Program-made: the position numbers and the translations under genes
In this document: positions 15,119 through 20,749 of the stretch, one piece after another
How the letters are laid out: every line of letters begins with the position of its first letter
Position numbering within the stretch: position 1 is the first letter of the stretch
IMG/VR virus record: IMGVR_UViG_3300017964_000097
Coordinates: 1 to 21,788 of that record
Direction: 5' to 3' (one strand)
Origin: a virus
DNA: 21,788 nucleotides
The notes under the pieces: model-generated
What the model was told of the DNA's origin: nothing
What the model saw: the letters and a program-made list of their open reading frames with translations, nothing else
Database searches by the model: none

Positions 15119-15769
15119 TTATAGATCCTCAATAAAAGTCGGTGCAGAGCCAAAAGCAGTCTTCAAGAGTGAAACAGGATCAATTGAAGATTGCACCTGT
15201 GGCAACTGTTGTTGAGCTCTTTTCTTAAGAATAAAATCGCCCAACATCACATTGGGATCAATCTTGGGAAGATTCTCAGCTAAAAGTTTGATTCCAGTCG
15301 ATGCTTGTTCCGGTTCAGGTTGTACAGGTTGCTGAGCACCTAACGCTTCCGTAAAACTAAACTTATCTGGACCAATGATCTTGTTGACATAAGCATTTGT
15401 CTCCGCATACCTTCTACTGGCTTCAACTGCACCAGGGCCAGCATTGTAAGCACGCAGAGCTTTCTCGGTAGCCTGGCGAAGCTTGACAGGATCAGTCTCC
15501 TCACCAGGGCTTTTGCCACCAAGGAAGGTCTTAGTGTAAGCAGCCATATTCTTAGCTGCTGCATCAAGTGCTGCGACAGGATCATCAGGGTTTACACCCC
15601 AGCCACGCGCAGTTGCTGGCATAATCTGTGCAATGCCACGAGCACCCGCATAGCTGACGGCTTGAGGATTAAAACCAGACTCAGCTTCAATCTGGCGTTC
15701 AAAAACCTGAGGTAAAAGACCGTATTTTTTTGCTTTTTCTCTTGCGACCTGGCGGAAATCTATTGGCAT
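15119..15769 (-). CDS. Lytic transglycosylase (SLT family) with C-terminal tag (216 aa)
   Basis: The catalytic domain spans residues about 5-135. The catalytic glutamate is E30 in RQIEAESGFNPQAVS, followed by GARGIAQIMPATA and later RAYNAGPGAVEA, the three hallmark blocks of the Slt/goose-lysozyme-like fold. It cleaves the MurNAc-GlcNAc bond of peptidoglycan. After a Pro/Gln/Glu-rich linker, residues about 176-213 (LGDFILKKR, then SSIDPVSLLKTAF and APTF) form a module shared with the M15-type peptidase downstream. I placed the start at ATG 15769, just after the preceding gene. The frame also has an ATG at 15928 that would add a hydrophobic 53-residue leader but overlap that gene by 137 bases. 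Neither start has a good Shine-Dalgarno, so the N-terminus is uncertain. Confidence 0.88.
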   Translation of the reverse strand: MPIDFRQVAREKAKKYGLLPQVFERQIEAESGFNPQAVSYAGARGIAQIMPATARGWGVNPDDPVAALDAAAKNMAAYTKTFLGGKSPGEETDPVKLRQATEKALRAYNAGPGAVEASRRYAETNAYVNKIIGPDKFSFTEALGAQQPVQPEPEQASTGIKLLAENLPKIDPNVMLGDFILKKRAQQQLPQVQSSIDPVSLLKTAFGSAPTFIEDL

Positions 15770-15791
15770 GACGGTTGCTAACGGCTTTGCT

Positions 15792-16271
15792 TCAGCGGAA
15801 GTTATTTTCCAGCATGAGACGAGTACCAACGGCAACGTCAGCAGGGCCAGGGAGGGCTTGAATAAATTCAGAACCTTCCCGGTTGAACCGATACCGAGCT
15901 TGCTCGGGATTTCGGTAATTCGGGACATAAAGATGCATGGCTAAGCGATCCGTCTCGTAGAGATAGATTTGCGTCCACGTCTTTAGAGTGTCCTTAAAAT
16001 CCGAGGTGGCGATCGTACGATCGACATCACCCGCAATGCTTTCAATGCGGCTACGAGGAACTGTATCGTTATTGACGCTGCCGGTCATGTCGGTGCGTTT
16101 TTCAGCCTCGTCACACCTGCTGACCTGTTCGACAATTTTCGAATACCAGTACGAATCTTGGATGTTGTCGAGAGCTTCCTCGAGACGCGCTAAATCACCA
16201 GCGGGAACCGAAGTTAGGTTATAACCGAGGTGCCAGCGAACCTTAGATTTAAGGAAACTATCTAATTGCAT
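15792..16271 (-). CDS. Probable head-completion/connector-type protein (159 aa), family not recognised
   Basis: The N-terminal half is helical with an adaptor-like look: SFLKSKVRWHLGYNLTSVPA, then GDLARLEEALDNIQDSYWYS and KIVEQVSRCDEAEKRTD. The middle (DFKDTLKTWTQIYLYETDRL) leads to a Tyr/Asn/Arg-rich end with YVPNYRNPEQARYRFNREG. A small mostly helical protein lying between the capsid genes and the wall-hydrolase genes is the usual place for a head-tail adaptor. That is an inference from position and predicted structure only. It follows a 7-bp inverted repeat in the 71-base gap after the helix-hairpin-helix gene. No Shine-Dalgarno is evident. Confidence 0.72.
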   Translation of the reverse strand: MQLDSFLKSKVRWHLGYNLTSVPAGDLARLEEALDNIQDSYWYSKIVEQVSRCDEAEKRTDMTGSVNNDTVPRSRIESIAGDVDRTIATSDFKDTLKTWTQIYLYETDRLAMHLYVPNYRNPEQARYRFNREGSEFIQALPGPADVAVGTRLMLENNFR

Positions 16272-16289
16272 TATTCGTAGAATGCGTTA

Positions 16290-16317
16290 TAGGCAGTCCA
16301 GGACTTCGGTCTGCCTA
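16290..16317 (-). repeat. Intergenic inverted repeat (7-bp perfect stem)
   Basis: TAGGCAG at 16290-16296 pairs perfectly with CTGCCTA at 16311-16317, with a 14-base loop. It lies between the end of the helix-hairpin-helix gene and the start of the 159-residue gene. No T-run follows in the minus-strand direction, so it is not a standard intrinsic terminator. An RNA-processing or stability element is possible. Confidence 0.45.
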
Positions 16318-16342
16318 ATAACACAATACCACGCGCAAATTA

Positions 16343-16783
16343 TCAGTCCACGCGGACAAGATTCTCTTTGAAGATCTCGTCCCAATCAACGCGCTTCACG
16401 CCCTTCAGCTGTTCCAAGCGCTGGAAGCGTTCGCCAGCCATGGTGGTCTGCAGATCTTTGATATCTCGTGCAGTCTTCAGGCCGACGCCAGGGAGGGCAT
16501 CAGCGATTTGCCGGGCAGTGGCAGTATTGATATTGATGCGGGTGTCGACGGGGAACGTCTCACGCTTGGTGAGTTTCGGTTCCTTGATGCCATCAGCTGC
16601 AAGATCTGCAGTCAAACGCTCTTCAGTTCGAATCTTTTCTGCGGTTGCGTCGAGGTGTGGAACCAGATCGCATTCATCCACATAAATAACCTCATCAGAT
16701 GCGTCGACACACATCATGATGCCTTCACCGTGTTGAGAAACAACTTCAACAAGACCGCCAGTGGGGCGATATTGGTACAGCAT
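16343..16783 (-). CDS. Helix-hairpin-helix (ComEA-like) protein in the head module (146 aa)
   Basis: Residues about 81-115 (ININTATARQIADALPGVGL followed by KTARDIKDLQ) form a clear double helix-hairpin-helix motif with the LPGVGLKTA hairpin. A partial second copy follows: FQRLEQLKGVKRVDWDEI. This motif is typical of sequence-independent DNA binding, as in ComEA. The N-terminal 60 residues look beta-rich (YRPTGGLVEVVSQHGEGIMM, VIYVDECDLVPHL), followed by a charged helix. There is no signal peptide, unlike ComEA. It lies immediately downstream of the terminator that ends the capsid transcript and before the connector-like gene. It may bind packaged DNA at the portal or neck, which is inference. 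Confidence 0.8.
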   Translation of the reverse strand: MLYQYRPTGGLVEVVSQHGEGIMMCVDASDEVIYVDECDLVPHLDATAEKIRTEERLTADLAADGIKEPKLTKRETFPVDTRININTATARQIADALPGVGLKTARDIKDLQTTMAGERFQRLEQLKGVKRVDWDEIFKENLVRVD

Positions 16784-16837
16784 GCCTGTCTTTTAAATCC
16801 TCAAGATAGCTTACCAAAGTGAATCCTAACTTGAGAT

Positions 16838-16865
16838 AAAAAAAAAGCGGGCCGAAGAGGCCCGC
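16838..16865 (-). terminator. Rho-independent terminator after the capsid operon
   Basis: In the minus-strand sense a 7-bp G+C-rich stem, GCGGGCC / GGCCCGC, encloses a 5-base loop and is followed by nine T residues. It lies 29 bases beyond the stop of the 272-residue gene, so it should end the capsid transcript before the helix-hairpin-helix gene. Confidence 0.92.
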
Positions 16866-16893
16866 GATGTTTAGGACTACGAGAAGTGAATTA

Positions 16894-17712
16894 TCACTCG
16901 TCGTTACCGCCCACCTGGGAGGCGAAGTCGATGAAGCCCTGGATGTCATTCCAGGACACGGCAGCTGCGGGACGCAGGTAGTTCACGCGAGCAACGATGT
17001 AGGCCGCCTTACCAGCAGTGGAGTCGTCAGCGCTAATGAACACACCGTCGCCGTTAGCGGCACCAGTGTTGGTGATGGCGTTCATGTTGAAGACCTTGAA
17101 CGTCAGATCAGACGTGGTCTTGAACATCATCGAGTTGTTGAAGTCACCGGACGCGATGGTCGCGGTAACGCCGGTCACAGCGGGGAAGCCAGCAGGAGCA
17201 ACGGCGCTAGTACCTTGAGCGATACCAGAAGCACCGATTGCCAGGCTTGCACCAGCAGCACGCAGACCGGTGGTAGAACCGGTAGCGGGAATACCAGGAG
17301 CGCCGGAGGAATCGCCACCAAGCACGAGGTGCTCAGTGTCGGTACCCTGCAGGTCACAGGTGACAGGGGAGGCGGGGAAGCCGACGACACCGCCAGAGGG
17401 GATGTCAGCGGCCAGGGCCAGAGAAGCGCCATACACATAGGCAGGGCGATCGCTGCTGGCTTGGACCACCATGGAGGTGCGATCATTACGAACGCGATCA
17501 TCAGGACGACGATCGGGGGAAGGAATGATCAGATCCAGGGTTTTGAAGTCAGCTTTGTCAGCAGCAACGTTGCTGATCTTGACATAGCCGATGAGCTCAT
17601 AAAGCTCGACACCAGGCCAACCATAAACACCTTCGGTGTTGTAGGAGGACAGGCGGTTGATTTGGTTGCCGGGCTGCAGAATAGCGCCAGCTTCAGACTT
17701 GTAAGTTGCCAT
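16894..17712 (-). CDS. Probable major head-associated protein (272 aa), companion of the capsid protein
   Basis: A 272-residue protein with a structured start (GNQINRLSSYNTEGVYGWPG, VELYELIGYVKISNVAADKA). The middle is long and Gly/Ala/Ser-rich (residues about 95-180, low complexity), and the C-terminal beta-rich segment has SDLTFKVFNMNAITNTG and DGVFISADDSTAGKAAYIVA. It has a near-perfect Shine-Dalgarno (AAGGAGGT) before its ATG and G+C-rich codons like the capsid gene, both signs of high expression. It follows the capsid gene by 19 bases and shares its terminator. Abundant proteins in this position are often decoration or minor coat proteins. I do not recognise the family; a tail-tube protein cannot be excluded. 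Confidence 0.75.
   Translation of the reverse strand: MATYKSEAGAILQPGNQINRLSSYNTEGVYGWPGVELYELIGYVKISNVAADKADFKTLDLIIPSPDRRPDDRVRNDRTSMVVQASSDRPAYVYGASLALAADIPSGGVVGFPASPVTCDLQGTDTEHLVLGGDSSGAPGIPATGSTTGLRAAGASLAIGASGIAQGTSAVAPAGFPAVTGVTATIASGDFNNSMMFKTTSDLTFKVFNMNAITNTGAANGDGVFISADDSTAGKAAYIVARVNYLRPAAAVSWNDIQGFIDFASQVGGNDE
17446..17453. other. HIP1-type palindrome GCGATCGC (copy 1)
   Basis: An exact copy of the octamer that is highly over-represented in many cyanobacterial genomes lies inside the 272-residue gene. A second lies at 18431-18438 in the capsid gene. Two copies in 21.8 kb are slightly more than chance and give only weak support for a cyanobacterial host. Confidence 0.5.
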
Positions 17713-17714
17713 TA

Positions 17715-17731
17715 GTTAGGTACCTCCTTTA
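17715..17731 (-). promoter_or_regulatory. Strong Shine-Dalgarno of the 272-residue gene
   Basis: Between the capsid stop and the next ATG the minus strand reads AAAGGAGGTACC, an almost full anti-16S match, nine bases before the start. This is by far the best ribosome-binding site in the window and points to very high synthesis of the protein. Confidence 0.85.
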
Positions 17732-18868
17732 TCACTCGACGATGGTGAAGGCACAGGTCACGAAGTCCTTGTTCAGGTTCGCGAAACCGGCGTACAGCTG
17801 CCAAATCAGGATGATGAAGCGGCTGAAATCGTCGTTGTTGTTGATCAGAACCTGAGCATTAGGACCACCGATACCAACGCCAACAGCCTGAGGACCGAAG
17901 AACAGACCAGCGGGGGTGGTGCGGGTAGCAGCACCGGAGCTGAGGTCAACGGTGGCGGTCTTGTCGGGGAAGTTGGTGGACTCGAAGAAGCGGACACCTT
18001 CGAACACGAAGCCGGAAGGCATCACGGGCTCGCCAGCGACGAACTGGGCTTGGCCATACTGACCACCGCCGTAGATAGCACCGTTGGGACCCATGGCGCC
18101 CATCAGGGGGTTGCCTTGGCCCATGCCGGGATAGCGGGCGACTTCACGGAAGCCTTGGTCAGCACGCAGATCCTTCATGAAAGAGGGATCAGCGATACAA
18201 CGGTAGTAACCGTCAGCGAAGACGGGAACGTTACGCTTACGCAGGGACTTAACCACCTCGAGGAGGTCAGTCTTCACGTTGAACTTGAAGCGCTCAGAAG
18301 CGTACTCAGTTGCAGAGTAAGCAGAGACGGTAGAACCAGACTTGCTGTGGCCGTTGGGGTAGTAGTAACCACCCTGGGTGTCGGAGGACTGACCACGTGC
18401 TTCAGCCTTGAACAGTTCGTCCAGGAACACGCGATCGCGCCAGCGGCGATAGTCATCCAGCAGGGTCAGCGAACCGATGGACTGGTGGAACATGTTGAGG
18501 TTCCCGGTGTCCAGCAGCAGACGCTGAGCGGTCATCAGAGTCTCGCGAGCGATCTTGAAGGTGCTCGGGAGGTTGGTGTTGTTCGGGTCAGCAGGACCGG
18601 TGTACTCACGCAGAGACACCAGCACTTTGTCCTTAACGATCGACCGGCTGTTGGCGGTACCGATGGTTTGATCCTGGGTACGCTCACGGCTGGTCTTCGT
18701 GCCAGGGTTACCGAAGAAGCGGTAACGATCCAGCTGAACGGTCTGACCGGGCTGTTTGGTGAAGTCGTGGACAACTACGGGCTCAGTGGCCATCTCCACG
18801 ATATAAGCTGGGTGGGGACGGTACAGCTCCGCGCCCAACAGCTTGGGAAAATCGTTATCAATAAACAT
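17732..18868 (-). CDS. Major capsid protein, N4gp56-like (378 aa)
   Basis: Size, position after a scaffold-like gene and G+C-rich codon use fit the major coat protein. Features resembling the N4gp56/P22-coat group include an N-terminal arm, then QPGQTVQLDRYRFFG. The middle has NVPVFADGYYRCIADPSFMK and DLRADQGFREVARYPG, followed by GNPLMGAMGPNGAIYG. An FEGVRFFESTNFPD strand follows, then GLFFGPQAVGVGIGG, and DFSRFIILIWQLYAGFANLN leads to a final KDFVTCAFTIVE. The order (HPxxxxDLRxD...NPLxxGAxG...G..(F/I)xES...LFxGxQA...GMxWxxxxxx.DFxxxxxxx) matches that family. The family assignment is by pattern only. It is transcribed with the 272-residue gene between two terminators. Confidence 0.75.
   Translation of the reverse strand: MFIDNDFPKLLGAELYRPHPAYIVEMATEPVVVHDFTKQPGQTVQLDRYRFFGNPGTKTSRERTQDQTIGTANSRSIVKDKVLVSLREYTGPADPNNTNLPSTFKIARETLMTAQRLLLDTGNLNMFHQSIGSLTLLDDYRRWRDRVFLDELFKAEARGQSSDTQGGYYYPNGHSKSGSTVSAYSATEYASERFKFNVKTDLLEVVKSLRKRNVPVFADGYYRCIADPSFMKDLRADQGFREVARYPGMGQGNPLMGAMGPNGAIYGGGQYGQAQFVAGEPVMPSGFVFEGVRFFESTNFPDKTATVDLSSGAATRTTPAGLFFGPQAVGVGIGGPNAQVLINNNDDFSRFIILIWQLYAGFANLNKDFVTCAFTIVE
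18431..18438. other. HIP1-type palindrome GCGATCGC (copy 2)
   Basis: Second exact copy of the octamer, inside the capsid gene. See copy 1 at 17446; alone it has no demonstrated function. Confidence 0.5.
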
Positions 18869-18918
18869 GTTGGTTTCTCAGCGTAGGTTTAGCTGATACC
18901 CGAGGACAAAAAGCCTCT

Positions 18919-18942
18919 AAAAAAATGGAGGGATTACCTCCA
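18919..18942 (-). terminator. Hairpin plus T-run upstream of the capsid gene (terminator or 5' leader hairpin)
   Basis: In the minus-strand sense TGGAGG, a 5-base loop and CCTCCA form a perfect 6-bp stem followed by seven T residues. It lies 41 bases after the stop of the 86-residue gene and 51 bases before the capsid ATG. It can end transcripts from upstream. Because a promoter-like TATAAT lies just before it, it could also be a 5'-end hairpin of the capsid mRNA. Confidence 0.75.
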
Positions 18943-18952
18943 CTTGGTAAAA

Positions 18953-18961
18953 ATTATAGCA
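18953..18961 (-). promoter_or_regulatory. Candidate extended -10 promoter for the capsid operon
   Basis: In the minus-strand direction the sequence TTGCTATAAT contains a perfect -10 hexamer preceded by TGn (extended -10). No good -35 is present at 17 bases. The predicted start, about 7 bases downstream near 18946, would put the hairpin at 18942-18926 at the very 5' end of the capsid transcript. Confidence 0.45.
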
Positions 18962-18971
18962 ACGGTTTATC

Positions 18972-18997
18972 AATCCTGTTTATTAAGCGACAGGATT
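18972..18997. repeat. Inverted repeat at the 3' end of the 86-residue gene
   Basis: AATCCTGT at 18972-18979 is the exact reverse complement of ACAGGATT at 18990-18997, with a 10-base spacer. It spans the stop codon of the 86-residue gene and lies just upstream of the candidate capsid promoter. It could be an operator-like site or an RNA 3' end stabiliser. Neither role is shown. Confidence 0.45.
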
Positions 18998-19243
18998 AAT
19001 TACCCCACTCACGTTAGGACCACCGATCATATTGCCGGGGTAATAGCCAGTAGGAGGCATAGAACCCATGCGGTGATAAGGAGTCACATAACCGTCAACA
19101 GGTTGCATTGCAACTTGAGCGGCCTGGATCTCAGGATCGATCGGTTCTGCACCAGCTTGAAGCGCAGCGAGCTCCATAGCAGCGGCCATTTCTTTACGTG
19201 CAGCTGCTTTGTCAACAGCTTTCTTTGCTTTCTTGGAATCCAT
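18983..19243 (-). CDS. Small protein of unknown function (86 aa)
   Basis: It starts with a Lys/Ala-rich helix (MDSKKAKKAVDKAAARKEMA, then AAMELAALQAGAEP) that probably forms a charged coiled coil. The second half is Pro/Gly/Met-rich (RMGSMPPTGYYPGNMIGGPN) and ends NPVA. The gene is coupled to the preceding one by TGATG. The helical start and disordered Gly/Met tail resemble scaffold-associated or internal head proteins, and its position between scaffold and capsid genes agrees. No family recognised. Confidence 0.72.
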   Translation of the reverse strand: MDSKKAKKAVDKAAARKEMAAAMELAALQAGAEPIDPEIQAAQVAMQPVDGYVTPYHRMGSMPPTGYYPGNMIGGPNVSGVINPVA

Positions 19244-19680
19244 CAGCGGCGTCCTTTTTTCTGAGGCATGGGAGGTTGGATACCCATCGGCAGTTGACCA
19301 ACAGGAGGCATGAACTGAGACGCCATCATCTGCTCGTTCATCATGATCTGGTCTTGGACCATCTCAGCATTACGGAGATATTGAGGAGTCAGCAGACCAT
19401 TGTGAGGCAGAGGCGAACCAGGGAGATTCAACTTCAGATAAGAAGCATCAAGGTCCTGGGGCATACGCGGTTGAGGAGCTCTGGGGTCTCCAACCTGAGT
19501 CTGTGCAGCCTGTGCACGGATGGCGCCATACTCATCGATATTGCCAGACTGAACCTGACGAGCTAGATCACCAGCACCAAAAGAAACAAGGCCAGGAGAA
19601 CCAACCGGACCACCTGCCGTACCGATAGCCGCAAGGAACTCATCAGCTCTTTCTCTGGCGCTTGCTTTTTTGGAAGGCAT
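19243..19680 (-). CDS. Small head-region protein of unknown function (145 aa)
   Basis: I chose ATG 19680 (protein start MPSKKASARERADEFLAAIG). The in-frame ATG at 19713 lies in the loop of the terminator that ends the scaffold transcript, so the extra 11 residues are unlikely. The N-terminus is a basic helix. The middle (GDLARQVQSGNIDEYGAIRA) is helical, and the C-terminus is Met/Pro/Gln-rich (MMNEQMMASQFMPPVG, ending PQKKGRR). No enzymatic motif is seen. It shares a Met/Pro-rich, low-complexity style with the 86-residue protein that follows. The two may be a scaffold-type or internal head pair, inferred from position. Confidence 0.75.
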   Translation of the reverse strand: MPSKKASARERADEFLAAIGTAGGPVGSPGLVSFGAGDLARQVQSGNIDEYGAIRAQAAQTQVGDPRAPQPRMPQDLDASYLKLNLPGSPLPHNGLLTPQYLRNAEMVQDQIMMNEQMMASQFMPPVGQLPMGIQPPMPQKKGRR

Positions 19681-19696
19681 AACAAAAGTTGTTAAT

Positions 19697-19724
19697 AAAA
19701 AAGGGGCAGCCATTGCTACCCCTT
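19697..19724 (-). terminator. Rho-independent terminator after the scaffold gene
   Basis: In the minus-strand sense GGGGTAGC, a 4-base loop and GCTGCCCC form an 8-bp stem (one G-T wobble), followed by a run of T. It lies about 28 bases after the stop of the 332-residue gene and just before the start of the 145-residue gene. Confidence 0.88.
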
Positions 19725-19750
19725 ATTTTACATTCAGTGTATTGAAGCTA

Positions 19751-20749
19751 TCACTCCATCACGAGCATCTTCTGGCGGAAGACCTCGGGGTTAGCGGAGG
19801 CTTGGTTCAGATAGCGCCAAGCGTTAGCGGGATCACGGTCGGCCAGGTTGCCGAAGCTGTTCCAGAACTCAGAGGGGTTGCCCTGGGCCTGAGGCTGCGG
19901 GGGAGCAGGCATTTCAGGACGCTGGGGAGCAACGGGGCGCTGGAACTGCTGACCCACGGCCTGAGCCTGGGGCATAGCAGGAGCTGCTTGCTCTTCGGGG
20001 ACGGGATAAGGACCGTTCTCACCGAAGAACTCACAGGTGTAGTCAGCGAGCACGTCGGGATCAGTCAGGATGGTCTCGTAAGCTTTGTGCTCAGCGGAGA
20101 GTTCCTGAAGCAGGTTGACGGCTTCGATCAGCTGCTGATTGGTTTGAATCAGAGCGTCTTCGATCTGACAAGCGTAGTCATTGAGGACCTTCGGAACATC
20201 GGGACCGAAGTGGTCAATGATTTCAAGACTTGCTTCGCTTACCCCGTTGGCGCGGAGCTGTTCCGGGCTGATTTCCTGCGAAGTTTGGGAAGAGTTGGGC
20301 GAGTAAGCCTGGCTGTTGTTGATCCCAGGCGTAGAGGTCTGCATCCCCAGGCTGTTGAACTGGGTTGCTTGTTGGGAACCGTAGTTGGCCTGCCCGAGAT
20401 CCTGAGGGCTCTGAATCGATTGTTGACCCAGGGACGGGAATTGGACGGGCGAACTCAGGAGCCCGACCACCTTGTTGAACGCCTCCTTGTAGGGGTTCTC
20501 CGCTTGTGGAGCCGCCTGGGGTGCTTGGGGGTACGACGCTGTAGGGGTTGACTGGTACCCGGTCACCCCCATCTGGGCCTGCATTTGCGGGGCTGGGGCC
20601 GCCGTCTGTTGGTAAGGCGCCACCCATTGGGTATTGGTTGAAACCGCTGGAGCCTGAGCCGCCGTCTGAGCCGGAGCCGCGTAGCTGCTCGGCTGGGTCG
20701 GGGATACTTGGGGTGCCGATTGGGTCGGCATTGCGGTATCGGCCTGCAT
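19751..20749 (-). CDS. Scaffold-like head assembly protein (332 aa), N-terminal half overprinted on the portal gene
   Basis: The first ~170 residues are Gln/Ala/Pro/Ser-rich and probably disordered (ASYPQAPQAAPQAENPYKEA is typical). A helical region at about 170-240 (ISPEQLRANGVSEASLEIID, then CQIEDALIQTNQQLIEAVNL) is followed by an acidic segment around DVLADYTCEFFGENGPYPVP. A Pro/Gln linker precedes the C-terminal SEFWNSFGNLADRDPANAWR, which may dock the coat. That layout (acidic, helical, disordered, no catalytic residues, between portal and coat genes) is that of phage scaffolds. AGAGGT lies six bases before ATG 20749. The first 527 bases lie inside the portal reading frame, in the +1 frame. 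Confidence 0.8.
   Translation of the reverse strand: MQADTAMPTQSAPQVSPTQPSSYAAPAQTAAQAPAVSTNTQWVAPYQQTAAPAPQMQAQMGVTGYQSTPTASYPQAPQAAPQAENPYKEAFNKVVGLLSSPVQFPSLGQQSIQSPQDLGQANYGSQQATQFNSLGMQTSTPGINNSQAYSPNSSQTSQEISPEQLRANGVSEASLEIIDHFGPDVPKVLNDYACQIEDALIQTNQQLIEAVNLLQELSAEHKAYETILTDPDVLADYTCEFFGENGPYPVPEEQAAPAMPQAQAVGQQFQRPVAPQRPEMPAPPQPQAQGNPSEFWNSFGNLADRDPANAWRYLNQASANPEVFRQKMLVME

Noticed and set aside
19681-19713. Upstream ATG at 19713 for the 145-residue gene
   Set aside because: It lies within the loop/stem of the scaffold terminator, so transcripts starting after it would not include it. ATG 19680 follows the hairpin.
16867-20551. Long plus-strand frames (282, 278 and 293 codons) opposite the head genes
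   Set aside because: They mirror the 272-residue, capsid and scaffold genes. Strongly biased G+C-rich codon use there suppresses stops on the other strand. They lack start signals and plausible protein composition.
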